Below, in pieces: positions 46,402 through 56,554 of a DNA stretch of 64,000 nt. The first letter of the stretch is position 1. Each line of letters begins with the position of its first letter. The translations under genes and the position numbers were made by a program. Location: contig NZ_CP013189.1 of the NCBI RefSeq assembly GCF_001444425.1, forward strand, positions 310,001-374,000, read 5' to 3'. The notes under the pieces are model-generated. The model made no database searches and was not told the DNA's origin. It worked only from the letters and a program-made list of their open reading frames with translations. Source of the stretch: Pseudohongiella spirulinae. Lineage in GTDB: Bacteria; Pseudomonadota; Gammaproteobacteria; Pseudomonadales; Pseudohongiellaceae.

Positions 46402-47724
46402 TCAGCGCTTTGCCGGTATTCGGGCATGCAGGGGTTGCAGGCGGCAGTCTGGTTTCGCCATCAGGAACTGCGCTGTATGTATAACCCGCTCCATGAATCC
46501 GCCCTGGCAATAAGCCAGATAGTAGTCCCACATGCGGATGAAGTCCGGACCAAAGCCCTGCTCCTGGATGTTACGCACCTTGCTCAGGAATGTGGTGCGC
46601 CAGCGCTCCAGGGTCAGTGCATAATCGCGTGTGATATCTTCAAGCCCTACGATCTGCAGATCGGTATCCTTGCAAATGTGATTGGCGATGGCGGTGTTGC
46701 TGGGCAGACATCCACCGGGAAAGATATACCGCTGAATGAAGTCGACACTGTGCAATGAATTTTCGTAACGCTGGTCAGAGATGGTGATGGCCTGAATCAG
46801 CATTAACCCGTCTGACTTGAGCAGTGACGAACATTTGGCAAAGTAGGTGCTGAAATACTGGTGACCAACAGCCTCTATCATTTCGATGGAGACCAGCTTG
46901 TCGTACTGACCTTGCAGATTTCGATAGTCCTCCAGGAGAATTTCAATGCGGTCCTGTAGTCCCTCTTCAGCCACACGCTTGCAGGCGTACTCATATTGCT
47001 CCTGTGAAATCGTCGCGGAGGTGACCCGGCAGCCGTAGTGCCTGGCTGCATGAATGGCCATTGAGCCCCAGCCGGTGCCGATCTCCAGCAGGTGATCGTC
47101 GGGTTTGAGTTGCAGACGCTCACAGATGTGGGTCAGTTTGTTGAGCGAAGCTTCATGCAAGGATTGTTTTTCGTGTTCAAAAATCGCCGCCGAGTACATC
47201 ATGGACGGGTCCAGGAAGGTCTCAAAAAACTGGTTGCTCAGGTCGTAATGAGCGGCAATGTTGGCTTTGGATCCGCTTATGGTGTTGCGATTGCGCAGAT
47301 GCAGTACTTTGTTCAGCATACGTGCGACCCAGGATTTGCCGCCGTCCATGCCTTGTAATACCGGAAGGTTCAGTACCATGATGCGAACCAGAGCGACCAG
47401 GTCAGGTGTGTGCCACTGATGACGCATGTAAGACTCGCCGCCGCCAATGCTGCCGTTGTAGGCAACGGCCTGATAAAAATCTGGATCCGTCACAATGACA
47501 TGTGCTGTCAGAGAGTCCGGTGTCTGTTCACCAAAGCGCAACAACTGGTCACCTTCGTCGATGATCAGAGTGCCTTTGGAGATCAGATTTAGTCGGCGGT
47601 GCAACAGTTCACGGGCCAGTCGCTGTCGGGCCGTGGCTTTATCCATCAGACCGCGGGAGATTGAGTCAGATTCAAGCACGCCTGCCTGGACAAGGCCAGC
47701 CTGGTAGTTGCCGGGTGATTTCAT
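46402..47724 (-). CDS. cfa: Cyclopropane-fatty-acyl-phospholipid synthase family methyltransferase
   Basis: SAM-dependent enzyme of 440 residues that modifies unsaturated acyl chains of membrane phospholipids. An N-terminal lipid-binding domain of about 130 residues precedes the Rossmann domain with LLEIGTGWGSMA (SAM motif). AAHYDLSNQFFETFLDPSMMYS, IEMIEAVGHQYF and QRYIFPGGCLPS are family signatures; active-site residues in these blocks are kept. Location under a putative ECF/ChrR promoter suggests a stress-induced paralogue, possibly making cyclopropane or another modified fatty acid. Overlaps the DUF1365 gene by four bases. Confidence 0.92.
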   Translation of the reverse strand: MKSPGNYQAGLVQAGVLESDSISRGLMDKATARQRLARELLHRRLNLISKGTLIIDEGDQLLRFGEQTPDSLTAHVIVTDPDFYQAVAYNGSIGGGESYMRHQWHTPDLVALVRIMVLNLPVLQGMDGGKSWVARMLNKVLHLRNRNTISGSKANIAAHYDLSNQFFETFLDPSMMYSAAIFEHEKQSLHEASLNKLTHICERLQLKPDDHLLEIGTGWGSMAIHAARHYGCRVTSATISQEQYEYACKRVAEEGLQDRIEILLEDYRNLQGQYDKLVSIEMIEAVGHQYFSTYFAKCSSLLKSDGLMLIQAITISDQRYENSLHSVDFIQRYIFPGGCLPSNTAIANHICKDTDLQIVGLEDITRDYALTLERWRTTFLSKVRNIQEQGFGPDFIRMWDYYLAYCQGGFMERVIHTAQFLMAKPDCRLQPLHARIPAKR

Positions 47725-48473
47725 ATCTGTGTGTTACTCCGGTTATCTGGGTGAGGTAAAAAAGGGATTCTTTTGACAGATAACTTCATTGCCTGCCAGT
47801 AAATGCCCAGGGCCACCTTTAAGGTCATAAATGGGTAATTAATCAAAATTCGATTCAGATTGCCGGGCGTGATCTCTTGCCGACACAAATTCAGATTGGC
47901 AATAAAGGCCTGCTGACCATTGCGCCAGTTCTGTAAATTCAGGGTCAGGCGCTCCGCGGGTCTGTCTGAGCGCCAGTGGTAGTTCATATCCATCGGCATA
48001 AACGGTGACACGTGCATCTGCTTTTTGAATACATGTGTTGCCTTGCCCTCGTCGTCACAGGGCACGACATAAGTGACCCGTTGCTGCCAGGGAGTATTGG
48101 TCACTTCGGCAACAATATGCGTCAGCGCATTGTTTGTATCAAAGACGTAATAGCAACTGATCGGGTTGATCAGAAAACCAAAGTAGCGCAGATTAGTCAG
48201 AAGCCGGACCGGGCCGTCGGGGCGCTGCCCGGTGGCCTGTTCCACGCGCCGGTAGACAGCCTCTTTCAGCGGTATATCGTCGGGACCCAGGTAGTCGCGA
48301 CGTCTGAACCAGGCGAACGCTGCGCGTCTGGCGGACCACATCAGATTGCGACTGAAAACCTGCTCCAGTTCATCAAGGTCCAGATACATCATGAATACTT
48401 TGTAGCTGAAATAATGGTGTCTGGGCTGCATGCGATGATGTTTGACTATTCCGTGATAAATACCGCTTTCCAT
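47721..48473 (-). CDS. DUF1365 protein
   Basis: A 250-residue protein of DUF1365. The N-terminal SGIYHGIVKHHRMQPRHHYFSYKVFMMYLDLDEL region, then LRYFGFLINPISCYYVFD and the HVSPFMPMDMNYHW block, are typical (listed from separate stretches). The family has no settled biochemical role but is nearly always beside cyclopropane-fatty-acid-synthase-like genes. It overlaps cfa by four bases and follows the SDR gene by five. Confidence 0.88.
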   Translation of the reverse strand: MESGIYHGIVKHHRMQPRHHYFSYKVFMMYLDLDELEQVFSRNLMWSARRAAFAWFRRRDYLGPDDIPLKEAVYRRVEQATGQRPDGPVRLLTNLRYFGFLINPISCYYVFDTNNALTHIVAEVTNTPWQQRVTYVVPCDDEGKATHVFKKQMHVSPFMPMDMNYHWRSDRPAERLTLNLQNWRNGQQAFIANLNLCRQEITPGNLNRILINYPFMTLKVALGIYWQAMKLSVKRIPFLPHPDNRSNTQI

Positions 48474-48478
48474 CGCCG

Positions 48479-49219
48479 CTACCTTCCTATCATCCTGTAC
48501 CAGAGTCGCTTGAAGAGCTGAGCGGTGCGCAGGGCAAAAACCAGTCTTGCCGGGAAGTTATACTCAAGCGGGCGGTTGCGCAAAGCGTTTGCAATGCGTT
48601 GGGCGGCCCGGGAAGCGTCCATCAGAAACGGCATTGGGAAATCGTTTTGCGCCGTCATTGGTGTGGTAACAAATCCCGGGTTAACAACAGTTACATCCAT
48701 GACGTCTTTGAAATCAGTGCGTACAGAGTGCAGAAAATAGCGCGCTGCTGCTTTTGATGCGCCGTAAGCCTCCGCTCGCGGAAATCCAATAAAAGCGGCC
48801 AGGCTGCAGATGCCGGCCACCAGGGGTCTCTCCGGTGCCTGGCGCAGCAATGGCAGCGCGGCGTTCAGAGCATTGATCTGTCCAAAAAGATTGGTGTCCA
48901 TAACGCGGCGGAAGAGGGCCACATCAAGTTGCTGCCCCTGGATGTATTCGCAGGTGCCAGCGTTAAGAATGACCAGGTCCAGATGGCTGAAAAACAGCTT
49001 CAGCCGGTCACAGACGTTTTCTGCCTGGCCAGGATTGGTGACATCAAAGGCGAGGGTTTTGATTTGGCCGACGGCTTGCGATTTCCCGGCGGCTTCCACA
49101 ACCTCTTTCAGTTTGTCCTCAGAGCGTCCGCTGATCACCACTTCATGACCCTCCAGAGCATAAAGTAATGCAAGTTCTCGCCCTATGCCGGAACCCCCGC
49201 CGGTTATCCAGATATTCAT
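48479..49219 (-). CDS. Short-chain dehydrogenase/reductase
   Basis: A 246-residue SDR enzyme. The cofactor motif is ITGGGSGIGRELAL, the LNAG element is VILNAGTCEY, and the catalytic Tyr-Lys pair is in AYGASKAA. The substrate is unknown; in this operon it may act on a fatty-acyl or membrane-lipid intermediate. It overlaps the NTF2-like gene upstream by four bases and precedes DUF1365 by five. In related operons I recall a flavin amine-oxidase-like gene at this junction; none is present here. Confidence 0.88.
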   Translation of the reverse strand: MNIWITGGGSGIGRELALLYALEGHEVVISGRSEDKLKEVVEAAGKSQAVGQIKTLAFDVTNPGQAENVCDRLKLFFSHLDLVILNAGTCEYIQGQQLDVALFRRVMDTNLFGQINALNAALPLLRQAPERPLVAGICSLAAFIGFPRAEAYGASKAAARYFLHSVRTDFKDVMDVTVVNPGFVTTPMTAQNDFPMPFLMDASRAAQRIANALRNRPLEYNFPARLVFALRTAQLFKRLWYRMIGR

Positions 49220-49674
49220 GCGGAAAGCCGTCTGTTGATGTAGCGCACAGCCATTCCCAGCACAGGTACGTGCTGATAAACCATGGCTCCCAGATCGAAA
49301 AAATCCTCGTGGTAAAAAATCCGGTCTGTAAAGCGGATCATGGTGATACCTTTGACCTGAATCGGCGCCCCGCGCTTCAGTGACGGATGGCTGAAGTGCA
49401 TGATCCAGTTTATGGTCGCACTGTTTTCACCGATCTGTTCATCGTGATATTCAAAACGGATATCGCGGGTATTGCCGTACAGGCTGCGCAGATAGTTTTT
49501 GACTGCCAGCCGTCCATAAAGAGCGTGTGCTGGATCGTGAAATTCGACATCCTGCGTATAAATCCGGTCGATATTGTCCAAGCCAGCGATATCAGGCTGC
49601 CGGTAAAAATCCTTGAAGTCACGGATCAGCGCGGCACGCAGATTATCGCTGACGGAGTTCATGTTAGTTGCCAT
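49216..49674 (-). CDS. NTF2/SnoaL-like protein, first gene of the lipid-modification operon
   Basis: A 152-residue cone-fold protein of the nuclear-transport-factor-2-like superfamily, with DFYRQPDIAGLDNIDRIYTQDVEFHD and the C-terminal FYHEDFFDLGAMVY marking the fold (separate stretches). It could be a ligand-binding or small enzymatic subunit. It starts about 33 bases after the transcription start predicted from the minus-strand ECF promoter at 49714-49741. The start ATG at 49674 gives MATNMNS; a second ATG lies four codons in. Confidence 0.82.
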   Translation of the reverse strand: MATNMNSVSDNLRAALIRDFKDFYRQPDIAGLDNIDRIYTQDVEFHDPAHALYGRLAVKNYLRSLYGNTRDIRFEYHDEQIGENSATINWIMHFSHPSLKRGAPIQVKGITMIRFTDRIFYHEDFFDLGAMVYQHVPVLGMAVRYINRRLSA

Positions 49675-49713
49675 TTGTCAAAATCACCTGTCGGGCGTAT
49701 GCTCATGGCTATT

Positions 49714-49741
49714 ATTACGCCCGACGCTCGGCTCCGGATCA
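49714..49741 (-). promoter_or_regulatory. ECF (RpoE/ChrR-type) promoter for the lipid-modification operon
   Basis: On the minus strand, TGATCC (49741-49736) is followed after 16 bases by CGTAAT (49719-49714). This matches the -35/-10 form known for sigma factors controlled by ChrR. It faces the NTF2-SDR-DUF1365-cfa operon. A matching promoter faces the sigma gene on the other strand 77 bases away. Confidence 0.78.
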
Positions 49742-49817
49742 TTACCGGAAAGACGGCAGCTTGATATGACATTCCGGAAAATCTGCCGGCCACCGGGCAA
49801 AAAATGCCAGTGACGAG

Positions 49818-49844
49818 TGATCCGGTTGTCAAACTTCGCACGTA
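49818..49844 (+). promoter_or_regulatory. ECF (RpoE/ChrR-type) autoregulatory promoter
   Basis: TGATCC at 49818-49823 is followed after 17 bases by CGTA at 49841-49844, the same elements as the divergent promoter. It lies about 60 bases before the sigma-factor start, as expected for autoregulation. Confidence 0.76.
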
Positions 49845-49903
49845 GACAGGTCGTACATGACTTCTGCGTAAATCAACACAGTACGCAGGCATTCAGGACA
49901 ACC

Positions 49904-50512
49904 GTGGAAAATAATGACGACATGGACAATGTAGCCAGTGCACAGGCCGCCACAAACAGAGCCCCGGATCCCTGGGCGGATCTGGTCAGGCAGGTAGCTC
50001 AGAAGCGCGACCGGGCGGCTTTTCAGCAGCTCTACAAGCACTATACGCCGCTGATTCGGGCGTTTCTGCTGAAGAGTATGGGCGCCGGAGGCGACCGCTC
50101 CGAGGCAGAAGAAATTACTCAGGAAGTATTGATCAAGGTCTGGAACAAGGCAGCGTCCTTTAACCCGGCCAAAGCCAGTGTCAATACCTGGATCTTTACG
50201 ATTGCACGAAACACTCGAATTGACTTTATCCGGCGTAACGAACGAAATGATCGGAAAATCGAGATTGAGGATATCTGGCATGAGCCGGAATCGCCCGAGC
50301 CGCTGGTTGATCTGCAACAGCGCCGGGCGGAGCAAGTGATCCGTCAGGCCATAACCAGTCTGCCGGATGAGCAACTGCAAGTGCTTTACAAGGCGTTTAT
50401 GGAAGGCAAGTCGCATAATGAAGTCGCCGAAGAAATGGATCTGCCACTGGGAACGGTCAAGTCTCGTATCCGGCTGGCGCTCAGTAAATTGCAAATATTG
50501 ATTGATCGCTGA
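49904..50512 (+). CDS. ECF RNA polymerase sigma factor, ChrR-controlled (RpoE/ECF11 type)
   Basis: A 202-residue extracytoplasmic-function sigma factor. Region 2 includes EAEEITQEVLIKVWNKA and TWIFTIARNTRIDFIRR; region 4 includes SLPDEQLQVLYKAFMEG and LPLGTVKSRIRLAL. It is followed by a ChrR-type anti-sigma gene two bases later. By analogy with Rhodobacter RpoE-ChrR it should respond to singlet oxygen or organic hydroperoxides. I start at the GTG at 49904, which has AGGA five bases upstream; an ATG at 49922 is an alternative without a good ribosome site. It probably drives itself and the divergent lipid operon. Confidence 0.9.
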   Translation: MENNDDMDNVASAQAATNRAPDPWADLVRQVAQKRDRAAFQQLYKHYTPLIRAFLLKSMGAGGDRSEAEEITQEVLIKVWNKAASFNPAKASVNTWIFTIARNTRIDFIRRNERNDRKIEIEDIWHEPESPEPLVDLQQRRAEQVIRQAITSLPDEQLQVLYKAFMEGKSHNEVAEEMDLPLGTVKSRIRLALSKLQILIDR

Positions 50513-50514
50513 TT

Positions 50515-51240
50515 ATGAGTTCAGCCAAAGCAGGTATTAACATGGTTTCATTTCATCCAGACTCCAGATTTCTGACAGATTTTGCATCTGGCAGCCTTGC
50601 GACATCCGAGGCGATCTGTGTAGCCGCTCACCTGGAATTTTGCGCCAAATGCCGGGCGCATGTGCAGCAACTCAGTGATCTGGGTGCGCAGATCATGACA
50701 CGTATCGAGCCGGAAGAGGCTGTTGATGCGGACGACGAGGGATTTGCCCGGTTGATGCAGAAGATTGACGATGATGCAGTCCATCAGCAGGCAGAAGTAC
50801 CTGCGCCGGTCGTGAGTGCGGCGCCGGCTCAGGGTTTGTCCTTGCCGCGTGTTGTGCAGAAGCTGGCGCAGGGTTCCATTCAGAGCCTTAACTGGGTACA
50901 ACTCGGCAAGTCGCTGCGTATTGCTCCTGTGAATGTCGGTGACGGTGTCAGACAGACATCTCTGTATGATATTCGGGCCGGTGGTCAGATGCCTGAGCAT
51001 GAGCATCGCGGTGAGGAAATCACGGTGCTGTTAAAGGGCAGCTTCTCTGATGCCGAGGGTAAATACGTGCGCGGAGATTTTGTGGTGCGTCATGCTGGTG
51101 AGAAGCATCAGCCAACCGCCACCATGGATACAGACTGTATCTGTCTGGTCAGCCTGGAGCGGCCCGTGAAACCCAGCTCCATCTGGTATCGCTTGCTTGA
51201 GCCTTTTGTTCAATTCCGCCTTTCCGGATTCTCCAACTAA
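50515..51240 (+). CDS. chrR: ChrR-type zinc anti-sigma factor
   Basis: A 241-residue cytoplasmic anti-sigma factor. The N-terminal zinc anti-sigma domain has the H-x3-C-x2-C set in HLEFCAKC plus an upstream histidine in SFHPDSR. The C-terminal cupin domain has PEHEHRGEEITVLLKG and HAGEKHQP with metal-type histidines, the part that senses singlet oxygen in Rhodobacter ChrR. It starts two bases after the sigma stop and should hold that sigma inactive. Two-domain length and neighbour support the call. Confidence 0.92.
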   Translation: MSSAKAGINMVSFHPDSRFLTDFASGSLATSEAICVAAHLEFCAKCRAHVQQLSDLGAQIMTRIEPEEAVDADDEGFARLMQKIDDDAVHQQAEVPAPVVSAAPAQGLSLPRVVQKLAQGSIQSLNWVQLGKSLRIAPVNVGDGVRQTSLYDIRAGGQMPEHEHRGEEITVLLKGSFSDAEGKYVRGDFVVRHAGEKHQPTATMDTDCICLVSLERPVKPSSIWYRLLEPFVQFRLSGFSN

Positions 51241-51332
51241 ACCGGATCTGAATGTTCTGCGGCGCTAGCCCCCTCACTGTCAGTGCGGCATAATGGATGT
51301 TTTGCACTGACAGTCTCTACGGGGGTTTTCTT

Positions 51333-51941
51333 TTGAATTACACACCCACCTATCAGCAGGATGATGTTGAAGTCATCAGCCGTGAGCGTGTTTTTCAGGG
51401 CTTTTTCGCAGTCGATAAGCTAAGCTTGAAACATCGACGCTATGCCGGAGACTGGAGTCCCTCATTCAGTCGTGAGCTGTTCTGTCGTGGTCGCGCGGTT
51501 GGCGTGTTGTTGCATGACCCGGAGCAAGATCAACTGGTTTTGGTTGAGCAGTTCCGGGTCGGGTTGCTGGATAATGCTCAACAAAGTCCCTGGGTGCTGG
51601 AGCTGGTAGCCGGCATTATCGATGAGGGCGAAAGCCCGGAGCAGGTGGCGACCCGTGAAGTGCAGGAAGAAGCCGGCCTGCAGGTCAACGATCTGCGATT
51701 TATCTGTGAGTATTACAACAGTCCGGGCGGCAGTGACGAGTGCATCAGTGTGTTCTATGGCCGGGTTGATGCCTCTCAAGCTGATGGTATTCATGGCCTG
51801 GCGGATGAGCACGAAGACATAAAAGTTGTCGTGCTTCCGGTCGCCGACGCGCTGGCTGCATTACAGGCCGGTAAAATCAATAACGCCATGGCCATCATCG
51901 CCTTGCAGTGGTTTCGATTACAGTATGTTTGCAGCAATTGA
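51333..51941 (+). CDS. nudF: ADP-ribose pyrophosphatase (Nudix), NudF type
   Basis: Hydrolyses ADP-ribose to AMP and ribose 5-phosphate. The Nudix box is present from the glycine of VAGIIDEGE through REVQEEAG, with the metal-binding glutamates. The N-terminal DDVEVISRERVFQGFFAVD and the C-terminal GIHGLADEHEDI match E. coli NudF. I choose the TTG at 51333 (202 residues) because GGGGG lies upstream and a CATAAT -10-like element at 51287-51292 would put transcription at or past the ATG at 51297. The frame also supports that ATG (214 residues). First of a nudF-yqiB-cpdA-parE run. Confidence 0.92.
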   Translation: MNYTPTYQQDDVEVISRERVFQGFFAVDKLSLKHRRYAGDWSPSFSRELFCRGRAVGVLLHDPEQDQLVLVEQFRVGLLDNAQQSPWVLELVAGIIDEGESPEQVATREVQEEAGLQVNDLRFICEYYNSPGGSDECISVFYGRVDASQADGIHGLADEHEDIKVVVLPVADALAALQAGKINNAMAIIALQWFRLQYVCSN

Positions 51942-52425
51942 ACAGGTTTTACATTCAGGCAGCCCGCCAGCGCGTTACCGGGTCGATCTGGCGGCATATA
52001 TGCGGACCTGTGATGCCAATTACAGGCGTTTACTCAGACTGATCCCTGGTCTAGAATCAAATCCGGAACACGATAGCTGGCGCTTTCCGCTGGCGGATAG
52101 CAGACTGCAACTTGTTGTCAGACTGAAAGAGGAGTTTACCTATACATCCACGCTCGAGGTCAGCATGGAAAGCGCGAACATGCAATGGCCGGACGTCGTC
52201 CGTTTGCCGGTGATTGAGGTTCGTTTGTATCACGATGCATGCACCGCCGAGCCGGTCAGTTATCAGGGACGTCGGCGAATACCTGTGCGCAGCGAGGTGC
52301 CGAACCGGGATATGTACCATCAGGATGAAAAGCGCCAGATCAATGAACTTCTGGCTGAATGTCTGCGCCTTTGCCGAGCGCCGGGCGTCAGCGTCCTGTG
52401 CTCTGATCGTCTTTGTACAGATTGA
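51925..52425 (+). CDS. DUF1249 (YqiB-like) protein
   Basis: A 166-residue protein matching the YqiB/DUF1249 family, of unknown biochemical role, by YMRTCDANYRRLLRLIP, EFTYTSTLEV, PVIEVRLYHDA and PNRDMYHQDEKRQIN. It lies between nudF and cpdA as in E. coli. The ATG at 51925 lies inside the 3' end of nudF (17-base overlap). A frame open upstream to 51826 is nudF read in another frame. Context supports the call well. Confidence 0.88.
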   Translation: MFAAIEQVLHSGSPPARYRVDLAAYMRTCDANYRRLLRLIPGLESNPEHDSWRFPLADSRLQLVVRLKEEFTYTSTLEVSMESANMQWPDVVRLPVIEVRLYHDACTAEPVSYQGRRRIPVRSEVPNRDMYHQDEKRQINELLAECLRLCRAPGVSVLCSDRLCTD

Positions 52426-52428
52426 TCC

Positions 52429-53238
52429 ATGTCAGCCAATCGCCCCATCCGTATAGCCCAGATTACAGACCCGCATCTGTTCGCCGATGAACGCGCGGAG
52501 TTGCTGGGTTTGAATACCCGCGACAGCTTTTTGCAGGTCATTGATGCGTTGGCGGATGAGGCAGGGAGCCTGGATCTGGTTGTTGCCACGGGTGATATCG
52601 CGCAGGATGCGTCAATGCGGGCCTATCAGGCCTTTGTCGATGCCATTGCCCGACTCGGTGTGCCGTTCCGATGGGTGCCGGGCAATCATGATGACCGGCA
52701 ACTTATGCAGTCACTACCATGCTCGCAAAATGCGTTTGCTGGTCATTCGGTCCTGAACGGCTGGCAAGTTGTCATGCTGGACACCAGTGTGCCTGGCAAG
52801 GTGCACGGTGAGTTGGCAGTCTCTGAGCTTGAGCGTTTGCAGGATCGACTGTCAGTTGCTGAAAGTGATCCGCAGGTTCGTCATACGCTTGTGTGCATGC
52901 ACCATAATCCGCTGCCAGGCACAGCTGGCTGGATGTTGGACATTGGCTTGCACAATGCGGATGACTTCAATCGTCTGCTGGACAACTATGGCAGTGTTCG
53001 GGCGGTGGTTTACGGCCATATTCATCAAGAGTTGGACCTGATTAACAATGGTCAGCGGTATATCTGTACACCGTCCACCTGTATTCAATTTAAAGCCGGC
53101 GTGCACGATTTTACGCTGGATTTGCTGCCTCCAGCTTATCGTCTGCTGGACCTGCATGATGATGGGCAGGTCCAGACAACGTTGCGTCGTCTTGAAAACT
53201 ACACGGTTAATGTTGATCAGGGGGCCGATGGCTACTGA
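52429..53238 (+). CDS. cpdA: 3',5'-cyclic-AMP phosphodiesterase
   Basis: Calcineurin-fold metallophosphoesterase that hydrolyses cAMP and so tunes catabolite control. The 269 residues match CpdA. Metal motifs are in order: QITDPHLF, VATGDIAQD, VPGNHDD, CMHHNPLP and VYGHIHQE. It begins three bases after the yqiB-like gene. In E. coli yqiA follows; here parE comes directly, 30 bases later. Confidence 0.92.
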   Translation: MSANRPIRIAQITDPHLFADERAELLGLNTRDSFLQVIDALADEAGSLDLVVATGDIAQDASMRAYQAFVDAIARLGVPFRWVPGNHDDRQLMQSLPCSQNAFAGHSVLNGWQVVMLDTSVPGKVHGELAVSELERLQDRLSVAESDPQVRHTLVCMHHNPLPGTAGWMLDIGLHNADDFNRLLDNYGSVRAVVYGHIHQELDLINNGQRYICTPSTCIQFKAGVHDFTLDLLPPAYRLLDLHDDGQVQTTLRRLENYTVNVDQGADGY

Positions 53239-55188
<1,950 letters not shown>

Positions 55189-55197
55189 TATTCCCCG

Positions 55198-55839
55198 TCA
55201 ATCGTGTCTTGAAAAACGTATTTTGATCGCGAACTCCCTGTCCGCGCCCATATATTCCAGTATGGCGTACTGGAAAAGAATCACCCCATACATTTCCATG
55301 CCTTCTTCAATGGGTGTCCACAGATTGTATGCGAGTGTATCCAGTTCGTCATTGTACAGATACGGCTCTGTGTAGAGCTCAACACCGATCGCGCCGCCCA
55401 GAAAGATCAAGCCGGACAGAATCAGCAGGCTGGCCGTGCGGACTGGAAGGTTGTACAGAAAGCGGAAAAATATGATAGCCAGCAGTAACACCAGCGGCAG
55501 GGCATAGATAGCCCAGGAGGCTTCAGTTACCACGTTCACGCTTTCGTGTAGACCGGCCATCTCGTCCAGAGAGAGCAGCAGAAACCCCCAGCCGAGCAAC
55601 ATCCAGTGAACACGCCACCGGTCATGTGATTGCCATTTATCGGCGGCCAGCACGAGGGTCAGACCAGCCGCCAGCAGCAGGTTGGCTGAAGAGAACCAGG
55701 TGGGTATGTTGTTCTCTTCGTCGACGTCAAACAACTGACGAATAACCCATGGTATGTCGTTGACCTGATAATGATGAATGGTCAGCCATACGTGAATTAG
55801 CAGCAACATGCCTGCAACCAGGCTCAAGAGCAGAATCAA
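55198..55839 (-). CDS. Integral membrane protein of unknown function
   Basis: A protein of about 213 residues with six or seven membrane helices. Acidic residues lie near membrane segments in LLSLDEMAGLHESVN and LWTPIEEGMEMYG, which looks like a metal- or proton-binding set, but I recognise no named family. The start is uncertain: the first usual start codon is TTG at 55839, without a ribosome site. The frame is open upstream by about 15 codons back to the stop of the DUF533 gene, 40 bases away. Probably cotranscribed with it. Confidence 0.6.
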   Translation of the reverse strand: MILLLSLVAGMLLLIHVWLTIHHYQVNDIPWVIRQLFDVDEENNIPTWFSSANLLLAAGLTLVLAADKWQSHDRWRVHWMLLGWGFLLLSLDEMAGLHESVNVVTEASWAIYALPLVLLLAIIFFRFLYNLPVRTASLLILSGLIFLGGAIGVELYTEPYLYNDELDTLAYNLWTPIEEGMEMYGVILFQYAILEYMGADREFAIKIRFSRHD

Positions 55840-55879
55840 TGAATACGGATTTATTTTTAGATTGAAATCTTTGATATGC

Positions 55880-56554
55880 TCAGTCCTCTATCTGATGATC
55901 CAGGTGTGCAACCAGCTCGGTCGGCAAGTTGAGCTTGTGCGCCAGGGCATCCAGCCAGGCACGTTCAGCGGGGTGATCAACATCGATCGCCAGACGTGAC
56001 ACCAGATACACCTCAGACGCCTGTTCCATGCCCTGCACTGAACTGACCAGTGAGTCGATGTCGGCCGGCTGGCGTAGCAAGTCAAATACTGCCGCCTTGC
56101 TTTCCGCATCCAGCGACAGTTTCTCCACATGCTCAAAGATGGCGGCCTGCTCTTTTGCATCGATATGACCGTCTGCCTTGGCGGCTGCAATCATGGCGCT
56201 CATCAAGGTTAAGGAGAAATTCTGACCCGTGCTGTCAATGCTGGCTGGTAAAAATCGTGGATCAACATTGTTTACATCAGCGGCGGTGGCAACAGGCGCT
56301 GTGGCGGCCTGTTTGCCTTGCTGCCAGTTCTGGTAAGCCTTAAAAGCCAGTGCGCCGGCTGCTGCTGCCCCACCATAACCAACCAGCCCACCAGCCATTT
56401 TGCGGGTTTTTTTATTGCCTACCAGTAAGCCTAGAATACCGCCGACAGCCGCCCCTTTCATAAGATCTCCGCGACCGGCGCCGGGATTGACTCCCTGAGT
56501 TGTGCCTGTACTGCCGCCCATGAACTGGTTCAAAAGCTTATTGGTGTCGATCAT
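55880..56554 (-). CDS. DUF533/TerB-like (YebE-type) protein
   Basis: A 224-residue protein. A low-complexity N-terminus with glycine-rich GGAVGGILGLLVGNKKTRKMAGGLVGYGG (read as several short runs) forms a hydrophobic or membrane-associated stretch. The C-terminal TerB-like helical domain contains LMSAMIAAAKADGHIDAKEQAAIF, with the Asp-rich turn typical of this fold. The function is unknown. The ATG at 56554 has AGGAAAGG upstream and overlaps the TGA that ends the decayed dabA frame, suggesting it was once the next gene in that operon. Confidence 0.82.
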   Translation of the reverse strand: MIDTNKLLNQFMGGSTGTTQGVNPGAGRGDLMKGAAVGGILGLLVGNKKTRKMAGGLVGYGGAAAAGALAFKAYQNWQQGKQAATAPVATAADVNNVDPRFLPASIDSTGQNFSLTLMSAMIAAAKADGHIDAKEQAAIFEHVEKLSLDAESKAAVFDLLRQPADIDSLVSSVQGMEQASEVYLVSRLAIDVDHPAERAWLDALAHKLNLPTELVAHLDHQIED

